Assembly: GCF_000374305.1 (NCBI RefSeq)
Contig: NZ_KB894096.1
Coordinates: 62,001 to 126,000 of the forward strand
Reading direction: 5' to 3'
DNA length: 64,000 bases
From: Actinomadura flavalba DSM 45200
GTDB lineage: Bacteria; Actinomycetota; Actinomycetes; Streptosporangiales; Streptosporangiaceae
Shown: positions 17,319 to 25,621 of the stretch, one piece after another
How the letters are laid out: every line of letters begins with the position of its first letter
How positions within the stretch are numbered: position 1 is the stretch's first letter
Notes under the pieces: generated by a model
The model's database searches: none
What the model was told of the DNA's origin: nothing
The model's input: the letters and a program-made list of their open reading frames with translations, nothing else
Position numbers and translations under genes: made by a program

Positions 17319-17869
17319 CCGACAAGCCCGGCGGCGACGGGCCGTCCGCGGACGAGCTGCGCGCCGACATCGAGCGCACCCGCGAAGACCTCGGCGACAC
17401 CGTCGAGGCCCTGGCCGCCAAGGCCGACGTGCCCGCGCGCGCCAAGGAGAAGGCCGCGCAGGTCAAGGACGAGACGCAGCAGAAGGTCGCCGCCACCAAG
17501 GAGAAGGCGGCCGGATACGCCGACGCCACCAAGGAGAAGGCGCACGAGTACGCCGACGAGTACGGCGAGCCCGCCGCCAAGACCGGCGCCGTCGTCGGCG
17601 GCGGCGTCGCGCTGGCCCTCGCCGGGCTGGCCGCCTGGCGGTGGAAGCGGCGCCGCGCCGCCCGCGCCACCCTGCGCGGACGCGCCGCCGCCACGTTCGA
17701 CGACGCGCGCAGCGCCGTCCTCGACCACGACCTGACCGAAGAGCTGATCGCCCGCATCAACGAGGGCGACCGCAAGGCACGCCTCCAGGGCGCCGCCGCC
17801 GCGAGCGCCGTGCTGCTGGCCGCCGGTCGCGTCCGGCGCCGCCGCGCGAAGAAGAAGGGCCGGGTATGA
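17315..17869 (+). CDS. DUF3618 family protein
   Basis: A 184-residue protein beginning with the DUF3618 signature (residues 12-40: ELRADIERTREDLGDTVEAL and following). Next come lysine/alanine-rich repeats (AKEKAAQVKDETQQK, ATKEKAAGYADATKEKA) that should form a long amphipathic helix or coiled coil, one membrane segment (about 92-108) followed by WRWKRRR, and a basic C-terminal tail. It overlaps both neighbours by four bases, so three proteins are made together. The known association is with envelope or stress functions; no reaction is known. Confidence 0.85.
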   Translation: MTDKPGGDGPSADELRADIERTREDLGDTVEALAAKADVPARAKEKAAQVKDETQQKVAATKEKAAGYADATKEKAHEYADEYGEPAAKTGAVVGGGVALALAGLAAWRWKRRRAARATLRGRAAATFDDARSAVLDHDLTEELIARINEGDRKARLQGAAAASAVLLAAGRVRRRRAKKKGRV

Positions 17870-18120
17870 GTCTCGTCTACAAGGCCGGATCACTCGGCGT
17901 CAGCGTCGCCGGCGGTGTCGTCGCCGGTGCCATCTTCAAGCAGGTGTGGAAACTGGCCGCCGGGGACGACGACACCCCCGACGCCGGTGACCTGGAGCGT
18001 AGCTGGACCGAGGTCCTGGTCGCCGCCGCGATCCACGGCGCGATCTTCGGCCTGGTGAAGTCGGCCACGCACCGCGCGGGCGCCCAGGCCGCCGCCAAAC
18101 GCGGCAAGGACGCCACGTAG
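17866..18120 (+). CDS. DUF4235 family membrane protein
   Basis: An 84-residue protein starting at the ATG that overlaps the DUF3618 stop (ATGA). Two glycine/alanine-rich hydrophobic stretches (about residues 8-25 and 48-66) flank an acidic loop (AAGDDDTPDAGDLERSW), the pattern of DUF4235. It is the third member of the coupled holin-like/DUF3618/DUF4235 set common in actinomycete genomes. Function unknown; membrane location is predicted from the hydrophobic segments. Confidence 0.82.
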   Translation: MSLVYKAGSLGVSVAGGVVAGAIFKQVWKLAAGDDDTPDAGDLERSWTEVLVAAAIHGAIFGLVKSATHRAGAQAAAKRGKDAT

Positions 18121-18159
18121 CGAAGCACGACCCACCCCCCGGGAAGCAAAGGACGGCAG

Positions 18160-19179
18160 ATGGCCAGGCACGTGACGCAGGAGGCCCCGGCGGCGCCCAC
18201 GCGGCTGCCGGTGCGCTCGTGGTGGGGCGCGGTCCGCCGCAGCGTCGGTGAGATCAAGGACGACAACCTCACCGACTGGGCGGCGGCGCTCACCTACTAC
18301 GGCGTTCTGTCGATCTTCCCGGCGATGCTGGTGGTGGTGTCCCTCGTGGGACTGGCGGGAACGTCGGTCTCCGAGGGACTCATCACCAACGTCGGCGACA
18401 TGGCGCCGGGGTCGGTGAAGGACGTGCTCGTCCAGGGCCTCACCGAACTCCAGCGCGGGCGGGCCGGGGCGAGCGCCGTGGCGCTGATCGGCCTCGCGGC
18501 GGCGCTGTGGTCGGCGTCGGGGTACGTGGCGGCGTTCATGCGGGCGTCCAACGCCGTGTACGACGTGCCGGAGGGCCGCCCGATCTGGAAGACGCTGCCG
18601 CTGCGCATCGGCATCACGGTCGTGACGCTGGTGCTGCTGTCGGCGTCGGCCATCGCGGTGGTGGTGTCCGGGCCGCTGGCGCGCCGCGTCGGGGACGTCA
18701 TCGGGCTCGGCCCGGCGGCGGTGACGACGTGGAACGTCGCCAAGTGGCCGGTGCTGCTGCTCGTCGTCAGCTTCCTGTTCGCGCTGCTGTACTGGGCGTC
18801 ACCGAACGCCAAGCACGGGTTCCGGTGGGTGACGCCGGGCGGGCTGCTGGCGATCGTGCTGTGGCTGATCGCCTCGGCCGGGTTCGCGTTCTACGTCGCG
18901 AACTTCTCGTCCTACAACAAGACCTACGGGAGCATCGCCGGGCTGATCGTCTTCCTGGTGTGGCTGTGGATCAGCAACCTGGCGATCCTGCTGGGCGCCG
19001 AGCTGAACGCCGAGCTGGAGCGCGGCCGGGCCATCGCGGGCGGGCTGGAGGAGACGCAGGAGCCCTACGTGGAGCCGCGCGACACCAGCGGGTTCGACGA
19101 GGACGAGCTGGCGGCCCTGCCCGACCGGGACGAAGAGGTCGAGGACGCCGAGGACGGACGGCCCCGCGACCCTCGGTGA
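18160..19179 (+). CDS. YihY/BrkB-family inner membrane protein
   Basis: A 339-residue protein with six predicted membrane helices (about residues 55-305) and charged ends. The conserved segments DWAAALTYYGVLSIFPAML, SASGYVAAFMRASNAVYDV and SYNKTYGSIAGLIVFLVWLW identify the YihY/virulence factor BrkB family, once misannotated as ribonuclease BN. The real role is unsettled; a transport or lipid function has been suggested. The acidic C-terminal tail is typical of actinobacterial members. The gene follows the DUF4235 gene after 39 bases and may share its promoter. Confidence 0.9.
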   Translation: MARHVTQEAPAAPTRLPVRSWWGAVRRSVGEIKDDNLTDWAAALTYYGVLSIFPAMLVVVSLVGLAGTSVSEGLITNVGDMAPGSVKDVLVQGLTELQRGRAGASAVALIGLAAALWSASGYVAAFMRASNAVYDVPEGRPIWKTLPLRIGITVVTLVLLSASAIAVVVSGPLARRVGDVIGLGPAAVTTWNVAKWPVLLLVVSFLFALLYWASPNAKHGFRWVTPGGLLAIVLWLIASAGFAFYVANFSSYNKTYGSIAGLIVFLVWLWISNLAILLGAELNAELERGRAIAGGLEETQEPYVEPRDTSGFDEDELAALPDRDEEVEDAEDGRPRDPR

Positions 19180-19297
19180 CCCTTGTCACGTTCGGACAAA
19201 TCGGCCGATAAGAACCATAGGTCCGGACAGTTTTTCTCACCCCGCTCCGCCCTAGAATCCGGAACCGTTCCCACCCCCGGATGTGAGGCGGATCACG

Positions 19298-19678
19298 GTG
19301 ACGACAGCCGACACGGCAGTGCAGCAGGCTCCCGCGGAACTCGCCCGCCGCTACTACGCGCGGGTGGACGCCCAGGACCTCGACGGTCTCCTGGCGCTGT
19401 TCCACGACGCCGTCCGCTACGAACGGCAGGGAACGCCCGCCATCGAGGGCCTGGACGCGCTGCGGACGTTCTACGAGTCCGAACGGATCATCGCCGAGGG
19501 CCGCCACCGGCTCGACCAGGTGCTCGGCGGCGAGGACGGCTGGATCGCCGTCCGGGGCCGGTTCGAGGGACGGCTGCACAGCGGCGAGCAGGTCGCGCTG
19601 CGCTTCACCGACTGGCTGCACTTCACCGACGGCCTCATCGACCACCGCGAGACGCTTTTCCCCGGCCGCCAGGTCTGA
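19298..19678 (+). CDS. SnoaL-like (NTF2-fold) protein
   Basis: A 126-residue single-domain protein of the NTF2/SnoaL fold: an N-terminal helix (ELARRYYARVDAQDLDGLLAL), then FHDAVRYERQG, the GLDALRTFYESER turn, and a set of beta-strands ending GLIDHRETLFPGR. Such small proteins are hydrolases, isomerases or ligand binders; no catalytic residues are diagnostic here. I prefer the GTG at 19298 because GAGGCGG precedes it; a GTG at 19283 would add five residues. A -10-like TAGAAT (19253-19258) lies upstream. Confidence 0.7.
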   Translation: MTTADTAVQQAPAELARRYYARVDAQDLDGLLALFHDAVRYERQGTPAIEGLDALRTFYESERIIAEGRHRLDQVLGGEDGWIAVRGRFEGRLHSGEQVALRFTDWLHFTDGLIDHRETLFPGRQV

Positions 19679-19685
19679 GCGCGGC

Positions 19686-21170
19686 TCACACCTTCTGGAA
19701 CCGGAGCAGCTCCACGCGGCCGTCCGCGTGCAGCCGCACCACCGGCAGCCGCCGCACCACCCGGTTCCCCGTCGCCGCGTCGATCTCCACGTAGCCGCTC
19801 GCGCCGGGCACCGCCGAACTCGACGTCTTGATCAGGTACAGCATGTTCCGCACCTGCGACGCCGAGGGGACGCGGCCCGACGCGCCGGACGCCAACCGGA
19901 CAGCCCGGACGGCCGTGAGCACGGCGTCGTGCGCCATGATGCCCCAGCCCGACCGCAGATGGGCGCCGTCGAAACCGAGCACGCCGGTGTAGTCCCGCTC
20001 GAACCGCGCCCACTGGTCGGCGTCGGGGTTGTGGCGCGGGTCGCGCAGCAGCGACGGCTCGGCCAGCGGCACGTACAGCAGCGTCAGCGGCGCCGCGCGC
20101 AGCGCCGCGAGCGCCCGCCGGTACTCGGCCTGCGGGCCGGTGAGCATCACCGCGTCCGAGCCCGTCACCACCGTCAGCGGCTCGGCGCGGCACGTCCGCT
20201 GCGCCAGGTAGCCGATGAAGCGCGGCAGATCCTGCGCGCGACCCGCGTAGAAGACCAGGTCGGGCGACGTGCCGCTGCACAGGTTGCGGGCGATGACGTC
20301 GAACTCGTTCTCCGGGTCGTCGCCGAACGGGTACTCGTTGGCGCCGCCCGCCCGCCACAGCCCGCCCATCGAGCGCTTGAACGCCGCCGCCAGCGAGAGC
20401 GTGTAGAGGTCGGTGCGGGACGCCGACCCGACGAGCGTCGCCGTCCGCAGCCTCCCGTCCGCGCGCACCTGCCGGGCCAGCGCCGCCACCTGCGAGCCCA
20501 CGTGCGGGTTCACGCGGGCGAAGCCGTCGGCGGCGCGGCGGTCGATCTCGGCGGCCGACACGATGTCGCCCACCATCGCCAGCGACGCCCCGGCGAGCCG
20601 CCGGGCGATCCGCAGCGTGGAGTCCTGGCTGAGGCCGACGCCCGCCACGGCGCGCACGTTCTCGTGCGTGCGGGTCCGCGCGATGAGATCGGTGACGACC
20701 GGGCCCCACCGGCTGCCGTCGCTGCCGGTGTTGGCCAGCAGCAGGCGCACGCGCGGCCGGTCACCGATCACCGACGACTGGTTGGCGCGCTGCGCCCCGG
20801 CCACGGCGCCCTCCAGGCGGTGCACGACCCGGGGATCGGGATGGGTGAGCGGGCCGACGTAGGCGACCGTGACGTAGCTGCCGGGGCTGCCGCGCGTCGC
20901 CGCCGCGTTGTTCGCGCGCAGCGCGGCGGCCACCCCCGCCAGCCTCGGCTCGAACGCGAAGTCGTCGGTCACGCCGACGCACTCGCGGTGCGGCGTGCCG
21001 TCCCGGGTAATCGTCGCCTCCGCGACGCCGGGGGCGCACTCCGCGCGGAACGGCAGCGGCGGCCAGCCCGTCCCGGCCCGGAGCCCGGCGACGGCCAGCA
21101 GCGCGACCGCGACGTACACCGCCCACGGCCAGTGCCGCTCCAGGCGGCCCGGGACCTGCCACGTCGTCAT
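19686..21170 (-). CDS. Membrane-anchored periplasmic-binding-fold protein paired with an ATPase
   Basis: A 494-residue protein with one N-terminal membrane helix (about residues 15-32) and an extracellular part resembling the type I periplasmic binding fold of LivK/branched-chain amino acid receptors. Supporting segments are VTVAYVGPLTHPDPRVV, RAVAGVGLSQDSTLRIARRL, the lobe-two start TATLVGSASRTDLYTLSLAAAFKR, and PDLVFYAGRAQDLPRFIGYL. Four or more Cys in the ectodomain (ECAPG, HRECVG, NLCSG, RTCRAE) suggest disulfides. There is no lipobox and no permease gene nearby; instead the gene overlaps a P-loop ATPase (ATGA), so it more likely senses a ligand than feeds a transporter. Ligand unknown. 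Confidence 0.7.
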   Translation of the reverse strand: MTTWQVPGRLERHWPWAVYVAVALLAVAGLRAGTGWPPLPFRAECAPGVAEATITRDGTPHRECVGVTDDFAFEPRLAGVAAALRANNAAATRGSPGSYVTVAYVGPLTHPDPRVVHRLEGAVAGAQRANQSSVIGDRPRVRLLLANTGSDGSRWGPVVTDLIARTRTHENVRAVAGVGLSQDSTLRIARRLAGASLAMVGDIVSAAEIDRRAADGFARVNPHVGSQVAALARQVRADGRLRTATLVGSASRTDLYTLSLAAAFKRSMGGLWRAGGANEYPFGDDPENEFDVIARNLCSGTSPDLVFYAGRAQDLPRFIGYLAQRTCRAEPLTVVTGSDAVMLTGPQAEYRRALAALRAAPLTLLYVPLAEPSLLRDPRHNPDADQWARFERDYTGVLGFDGAHLRSGWGIMAHDAVLTAVRAVRLASGASGRVPSASQVRNMLYLIKTSSSAVPGASGYVEIDAATGNRVVRRLPVVRLHADGRVELLRFQKV

Positions 21171-23080
21171 CGCCACGTCCCCGCGCGCTCGGCGTACCGC
21201 TCGGCGGCGCGGCGGAACGGCTCGCCGCGCCTGCGGAGGAAGTCCAGGTTGTGCAGGCAGGCGGCGACGTCCTGGTACTGCGTCGCGCGATCGGCCGTGC
21301 ACAGCGGGTCGGAGACGACCCACAGCCCGGCCAGCAGGTCCGCGACGATCTGGCCGGGCTCGTCGACCGAGGCGTCCGCCGCCCATCCGGTCAGCGCCGC
21401 CGTCCGCGCGGGCGGGCGGTGCGGCGGCGCGGTCGCGACCGCCTCGACCAGCTCGATCCAGGCGGCCGGTTCGCGCTCGTCCAGCAGCGCCAGCAGCCGG
21501 CGGCCGACGTGCCCGACGCGGCCGAGCGCCAGCGCGTGCCGCAGTTCGGCCACCGGGTCGCGGCGCGCCTCGGCGGCGCCGAGCAGCCACTCGTGCGCGT
21601 CCCGCCACCGCTGCGAGGGCTCGCCGGACCCGCGCAGCCGCTCCAGCAGCAGCGTGCGCAGGAACGGCGGCAGCTCCCGGTCACCGGCCGCGTCGCGACG
21701 CCAGACGGGGACGTCGAGCGCGGTGTTGTAGCGGGTGACCGGCACCATGCCGCCGCGCAGCAGGCCCAGCTCGCCGGGGTCGGCGGCGGCGCACAGCTCC
21801 AGCGCCGCGACCGTCGCCGGTGGCACGTCCCGCAGCAGGCGCGCCACCAGGCCGTCCACCAGGGGGTCGCCGGGAGGCTCCCACAGCAGCGCCCGGAGGT
21901 CGACGGGGACGCCGGGCCGGTCGCCGAGCGCGTCCAGGAGCCGCGCCGTGCCGTACGGGTGCCCGCCCGTCAGCTCGTGGACCGCCGTCGCCGTGCGGTG
22001 CCGCTCGGCGCGCGGCAGGGCGCGCGGCAGGGCGGCGGTGACCTCGGCGAGCGTCCGGTCGGGCAGCGGAACGTGCCGCCATCCGCCTCCGCCGCGCAGT
22101 TCGGCGGCGTCGGCGGCGGCCAGGTCGACGGGCGCGGCGGCGGGCCGCCCGGGGGCGGACGGACGGCCGCGCGCCGTCGCGACGATCGTCAGCGGGGCGG
22201 CGCGGCCCGCGCCGGTGAGCAGCGTCAGCAGCTCGGCGCCGCGGGGCTCGTCGGCCTCGTCCAGGAGCAGCACGGCGTCATAGCGGCGGCAGCGGGGGCG
22301 CGGCTCGAACGGGCGGCGCCGGCGGTCCATGTCCTGCGCCAGGTCGGCGAGGAACGCGGCGGTGAGCGTCTCGGCGAGCAGGGCGGCGTTGTCGCCCTCG
22401 GCGGGGTGCCAGGCCGCGTGGTGCAGGCCGGTGAGCCGGTCCAGCGCGTCCTGGCGGCCCGCGCCGAGGTCGGCGTCGCGGTACCAGCGCAGCACGGCGC
22501 GGCGGTGGCCGCGGTCGCCGCGCGCCCAGCCGATGAGCAGGTACAGCGTGAACGCCGCCAGCCCGACCGGCCCGGCGGCGGCGCCGCCGACGATCTCGTC
22601 GAGGGTGAGCCGGTGGATACGGTCCAGCGGGGCGCCGAGCCGGCCGCGCGCGCCGAACGCCGCGCCGATCGCCGCGCGCGTCGCCTGCGGCGTCGGCCGG
22701 GCGAAGCCGCGGCCCAGTACGGCGAGCCCGGCGGTGAAGCGCGGGAAGACCAGACGGCCGTACGCCGCGCAGTCCCGGTCGAGGTCCCGGACGATCCGGT
22801 CCAGGAGCTGGACGGCCGGGGGCAGGACGGGCCGCCGGTCGCCGTCGGTCGTCGCGACGCCCTCCGGCGGGCCCGGGAACGGGTCGTGCGGGGCGTCGGC
22901 GAGGTCGAGCCCGGCGACGTGCGCGCGGCCGGTGAGGCGGCGGCCCAGCGTCTCGATCAGGTGCGTCTTGCCCTGGCCGCGCGGTCCGGTGAAGATCAGC
23001 ACGGGCGGCGCGGGCGGCGCCGGGGCGCCGCGCCGCGCGCTGACGTCGTGCGTCAGCCGGACCGCTTCCTCAAGGGTCAC
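21167..23080 (-). CDS. P-loop ATPase (AAA/STAND-like), uncharacterised
   Basis: A 637-residue protein. Walker A is GPRGQGKTH (residues 32-40) and Walker B is AVLLLDEADE (269-278); a sensor-like LTIVATARGRP follows near residue 300. From about 380 onward the protein is helical (EVTAALPRALPRAERHRTATAV, then winged-helix-like and TPR-like stretches), the architecture of AAA/STAND signalling ATPases. A short hydrophobic stretch (VGLAAFTLYLLIGW, 172-185) may touch the membrane. The GTG at 23078-23080 has a good GGGGAGA site; the frame is open 45 codons further but through a terminator. It is co-translated with the membrane-anchored binding-fold protein, which suggests a receptor plus switch. I recognise no named function. 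Confidence 0.72.
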   Translation of the reverse strand: MTLEEAVRLTHDVSARRGAPAPPAPPVLIFTGPRGQGKTHLIETLGRRLTGRAHVAGLDLADAPHDPFPGPPEGVATTDGDRRPVLPPAVQLLDRIVRDLDRDCAAYGRLVFPRFTAGLAVLGRGFARPTPQATRAAIGAAFGARGRLGAPLDRIHRLTLDEIVGGAAAGPVGLAAFTLYLLIGWARGDRGHRRAVLRWYRDADLGAGRQDALDRLTGLHHAAWHPAEGDNAALLAETLTAAFLADLAQDMDRRRRPFEPRPRCRRYDAVLLLDEADEPRGAELLTLLTGAGRAAPLTIVATARGRPSAPGRPAAAPVDLAAADAAELRGGGGWRHVPLPDRTLAEVTAALPRALPRAERHRTATAVHELTGGHPYGTARLLDALGDRPGVPVDLRALLWEPPGDPLVDGLVARLLRDVPPATVAALELCAAADPGELGLLRGGMVPVTRYNTALDVPVWRRDAAGDRELPPFLRTLLLERLRGSGEPSQRWRDAHEWLLGAAEARRDPVAELRHALALGRVGHVGRRLLALLDEREPAAWIELVEAVATAPPHRPPARTAALTGWAADASVDEPGQIVADLLAGLWVVSDPLCTADRATQYQDVAACLHNLDFLRRRGEPFRRAAERYAERAGTWR

Positions 23081-23147
23081 CGCTCTCCCCTTCCGTTCGC
23101 ACGGAAACGGTAAAGGCAGATTCCACACCGGGAAAGGGAAAATGAAA

Positions 23148-23179
23148 ATTCCCTGCCCGCCGGAGCGCGGACAGGGAAT
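23148..23179 (-). terminator. Rho-independent terminator of the thioesterase gene
   Basis: An inverted repeat of 13 bases with one mismatch (23148-23160 with 23167-23179), loop of six bases. On the thioesterase strand the stem is followed directly by TTTTCATTTT, a clear T-rich tail. It separates the thioesterase from the ATPase gene, which must have its own promoter in 23081-23147. Confidence 0.9.
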
Positions 23180-23193
23180 CATGGAACGCTCGA

Positions 23194-23715
23194 TCAGCCG
23201 TAGCCGATGCCCCACGCGTCGCCGGGCGGTTCAGGGGCCGGGCGCGTCATCGGGCGCTGACCTGGACCGCGTGGCACCGGCGCCGCGCCGAAGACCGACG
23301 ACAGCCCGTCGCCCTCCTGCGCGCCGGACTCCATCAGCACCTTGCGCTCCTGGTCGTTCAGGGGCAGCGGGGCACCGGTCGCGCCGTCCACGTTCACCAC
23401 GGTCAGGGCTCCTTCCACCGACGGGTCGCCGCCGGTCGAGACGTCGAACAGGTAGCGGACGGACGTGCGGCCCACCGCGGTGACCCGCAGCCGCGTCTCC
23501 ACGACGTCGTGCCGCCACAGGCGGTTGCGGTAGCTGGCGTCGTAGCGGACGCGCGGCATGACGGGCAGGTGGTCGAGCCCGATGCGGTACAGCAGCGTCT
23601 GCTCGGCGGACTCCACCCAGCGGATGACCGTCGAGTGGTGGTAGTGCCCGGTGACGTCGGTGTCGCAGAGTTCGACCCGGTGGAGCACGCTGACGCTGGC
23701 GGGTTCGCCAGGCAT
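23194..23715 (-). CDS. Acyl-CoA thioesterase, hotdog fold
   Basis: A 173-residue protein of the YbgC/4-hydroxybenzoyl-CoA thioesterase group, hydrolysing an acyl-CoA to the free acid. The signature ELCDTDVTGHYHHSTVIRWV (residues 15-34) holds the usual catalytic Asp followed by the GH turn, and the YLFDVSTGGDPSVEGALTVVNVD region matches the later hotdog strands. The C-terminal 40 residues are a Pro/Gly-rich extension not needed for the fold. The ATG at 23713-23715 is a clean start. It is a single gene ending at a strong terminator; the acyl substrate is unknown, but the fatty-acid regulators and dehydrogenases nearby suggest lipid catabolism. Confidence 0.8.
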   Translation of the reverse strand: MPGEPASVSVLHRVELCDTDVTGHYHHSTVIRWVESAEQTLLYRIGLDHLPVMPRVRYDASYRNRLWRHDVVETRLRVTAVGRTSVRYLFDVSTGGDPSVEGALTVVNVDGATGAPLPLNDQERKVLMESGAQEGDGLSSVFGAAPVPRGPGQRPMTRPAPEPPGDAWGIGYG

Positions 23716-23847
23716 GGTTCACCTCTGGTTTCGCAGTCAGGGAGTGGGGTGGTCAGGCCCCGAGTCTGGCCCGAATGATCGCTTAGAGCAAGGTAATGAT
23801 CACTCTCTGCGACGCGTGTCGTCGCTCGCGTCCCGCCGCAGGCCAGG

Positions 23848-23869
23848 GGTGTTGTCACCGGGTAACACC
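23848..23869. promoter_or_regulatory. Operator-like palindrome upstream of TetR regulator
   Basis: A partly symmetric element whose core reads GTCACCGGGTAAC (23854-23866) and whose outer arms are GGTGTT (23848-23853) and AACACC (23864-23869). Read on the minus strand it contains GGTGTTACCCG, the 11-mer also found in the double operator before the acyl-CoA dehydrogenase at 15440. It lies about 70 bases before the TetR start, fitting autoregulation. Confidence 0.5.
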
Positions 23870-23940
23870 CCCGAGTACCGTTCGGTCATGCGACCGAGCC
23901 CGGAGCGTCACCGCCGCCCCGCCGCCCTTCGGGGCGCGGT

Positions 23941-24600
23941 GTGAGCCCATCCCTGAACGGCGCCAAGGCGCCCGCTCCGCCGCGCCGCGACCCGGGCCGC
24001 CGCCGGGCGCTGCTGGAGGCCGCCGACCGCGTCATCCAGCGCGAGGGCCCCGAGGCGTCGATGGCGGCGATCGCGGCCGAGGCCGGCATCAGCAAGCCGA
24101 TCCTCTACCGCCACTTCGGCGACAAGAGCGGCCTGTACCAGGCGCTCGCCGAACGCCACACGCGCAAGGTGATCGAGGGCATCCGGGCCGAGTTCTCCCG
24201 GCCCGGCGAGGCGCTGGACCGCGTCCGCTCGACCATCGACACCTACCTCGCCACCGTCTCGGCCAACCTCAACCTCTACCGTTTCCTCATGCACCGGGCC
24301 AGCGCCGAGGACGCGGCGACGCACAGCGCGATGAGCACGATGATCGGCGGCATCGGCCGCGAGCTGGCCGAGGTGCTGGCCGAGGAGGGGGCGATCGCCG
24401 ACCCGAACCGTGCCCAGGTGTGGGCCCACGCACTGGTCGGCATGGTGCAGACCGCCGGTGACTGGTGGCTGGACCATACCGACGAGGTCCCCCGCGAGGT
24501 GGTGGTCGACGGCCTTGCCGACCTCATCCTCGGCGGGCTGCCCGCGGCGTCCGACGGCCGCGTGCTCGAACTGTTCCAGGAACGACGAACCCCGAGGTGA
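23941..24600 (+). CDS. TetR-family transcriptional regulator
   Basis: A 219-residue repressor-type regulator. The helix-turn-helix spans about residues 20-65 (LLEAADRVIQREG, then MAAIAAEAGISKPILYRHFG), followed by an all-helical ligand domain. The C-terminal segment with NLYRFLMHRAS and MVQTAGDWWLDH resembles TetR proteins of actinobacterial lipid genes. It starts with GTG at 23941; other starts in the region are out of frame. The stop overlaps the next gene (GTGA). The palindrome at 23848 is its likely operator, and the shared half-site suggests it may also control the dehydrogenase at 15440. Confidence 0.88.
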   Translation: MSPSLNGAKAPAPPRRDPGRRRALLEAADRVIQREGPEASMAAIAAEAGISKPILYRHFGDKSGLYQALAERHTRKVIEGIRAEFSRPGEALDRVRSTIDTYLATVSANLNLYRFLMHRASAEDAATHSAMSTMIGGIGRELAEVLAEEGAIADPNRAQVWAHALVGMVQTAGDWWLDHTDEVPREVVVDGLADLILGGLPAASDGRVLELFQERRTPR

Positions 24601-24995
24601 CCGTGCCGATCGAAGCGCCCGCCGCTGTGCCCTCCGACGCCCCGACCGACGTCCCGCCCGTGCTCACCGAGCGGCGACCCTGGGGGGCGTTCGAGCAGTT
24701 CACGCTGAACGAGCCGTCCACCGTCAAGATCATCCACGTGGAGCCGGGGCAGCGCCTCAGCCTCCAGCGACACCGCCACCGCGACGAACTATGGGTCGCG
24801 CTCGACCCCGGCGCCGTCTTCGAGGTCGCCGGGCGCCGCATCCTGCCCGAGGTGGGGGAGCGCGTGCTCATCCGCGCGGGTGACACCCACCGGCTCGGCT
24901 CGGCCGGAGCCGCCGTCCGCGTCATGGAGATCGCCTTCGGCGAGTTCGACGAAGAGGACATCGAACGGCTGGAGGACAACTACGGCCGCGCCTGA
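24597..24995 (+). CDS. Cupin, mannose-6-phosphate isomerase-like
   Basis: A 132-residue single cupin domain. The motifs RPWGAFEQFTLNEPSTVKII, SLQRHRHRDELWVALDPG (metal-binding His/Glu set HxHxxxxE) and RAGDTHRLGSAG (second His) match the C-terminal phosphomannose isomerase/GDP-mannose cupin family. Small stand-alone members have unclear reactions; sugar-phosphate binding is a reasonable guess. It starts at the GTG overlapping the TetR stop, with a second GTG six bases on as an alternative. It is translationally coupled to TetR and overlaps the sortase gene end-to-end by 16 bases. Confidence 0.75.
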   Translation: MTVPIEAPAAVPSDAPTDVPPVLTERRPWGAFEQFTLNEPSTVKIIHVEPGQRLSLQRHRHRDELWVALDPGAVFEVAGRRILPEVGERVLIRAGDTHRLGSAGAAVRVMEIAFGEFDEEDIERLEDNYGRA

Positions 24996-25621
24996 GCGGG
25001 CCGCCCCTCCTCGCCGGTCAGGTGCGCGTAGACGATCACGTTGTCGCGGTAGGAGCGGTCGGCCCGGTCGTACGGGCCGCCGCACGTGACCAGGCGCAGC
25101 CCGGCGTAGCGGACGTCGCCGTAGACGCGGGTGCGCGGGAACTCGAACTTGGGCACCCGCTCCACCGCGTCCACGGTGAACACCGCGACGCGCCGGTCCT
25201 TGCGGGTGATCTTCACCCGGGCGCCGGGCTTCAACTCCCGCAGCCGGTAGAAGACGGCCGGGCCGCCCGTGTCGTCGTAGTGGCCGAGCACGACGGCCGA
25301 GCCGCGCGCGCCGGGCGCGGGGCCGTGCTCGTACCACCCGGCCTGCTCGGCGCGGCCGAACGGCGGGACGTCGACCGTGCCGTCGTCGCGCTGCCCGAGC
25401 CGCATCGTCGGCGCGTCGACCTCGATCCCGGGGATCGTGACGCGGGCGGGCGGCGAGAACGGCAGCGCCTCGCCGTCGGGGATGGACCACAGGGCGCGCG
25501 GGCCGCCGAGGTCGCGGTAGCGGCGCGGCTCGTCGTCGCCGCGCATCCCCTGGCCCATCGCGAGCGCGCCGAGCACGGCGAGGCCGACGGCGAGGACGTA
25601 GCCGCGGTTAGGCTCGCCCAC
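24980..25621 (-). CDS. Class F sortase
   Basis: A 213-residue transpeptidase of the cell envelope. An N-terminal membrane helix (about 8-24) is followed by the sortase beta-barrel. The catalytic residues are visible: His in VVLGHYDDTGG, Cys in RLVTCGGPYD and Arg in RSYRDNVIVYAHL. The short length and the GIEVDAPTMRLGQ start are typical of class F, abundant in actinobacteria. Its gene overlaps by 14 bases with the gene for a secreted protein with a C-terminal membrane segment, its probable partner or substrate. Confidence 0.9.
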   Translation of the reverse strand: MGEPNRGYVLAVGLAVLGALAMGQGMRGDDEPRRYRDLGGPRALWSIPDGEALPFSPPARVTIPGIEVDAPTMRLGQRDDGTVDVPPFGRAEQAGWYEHGPAPGARGSAVVLGHYDDTGGPAVFYRLRELKPGARVKITRKDRRVAVFTVDAVERVPKFEFPRTRVYGDVRYAGLRLVTCGGPYDRADRSYRDNVIVYAHLTGEEGRPAQARP

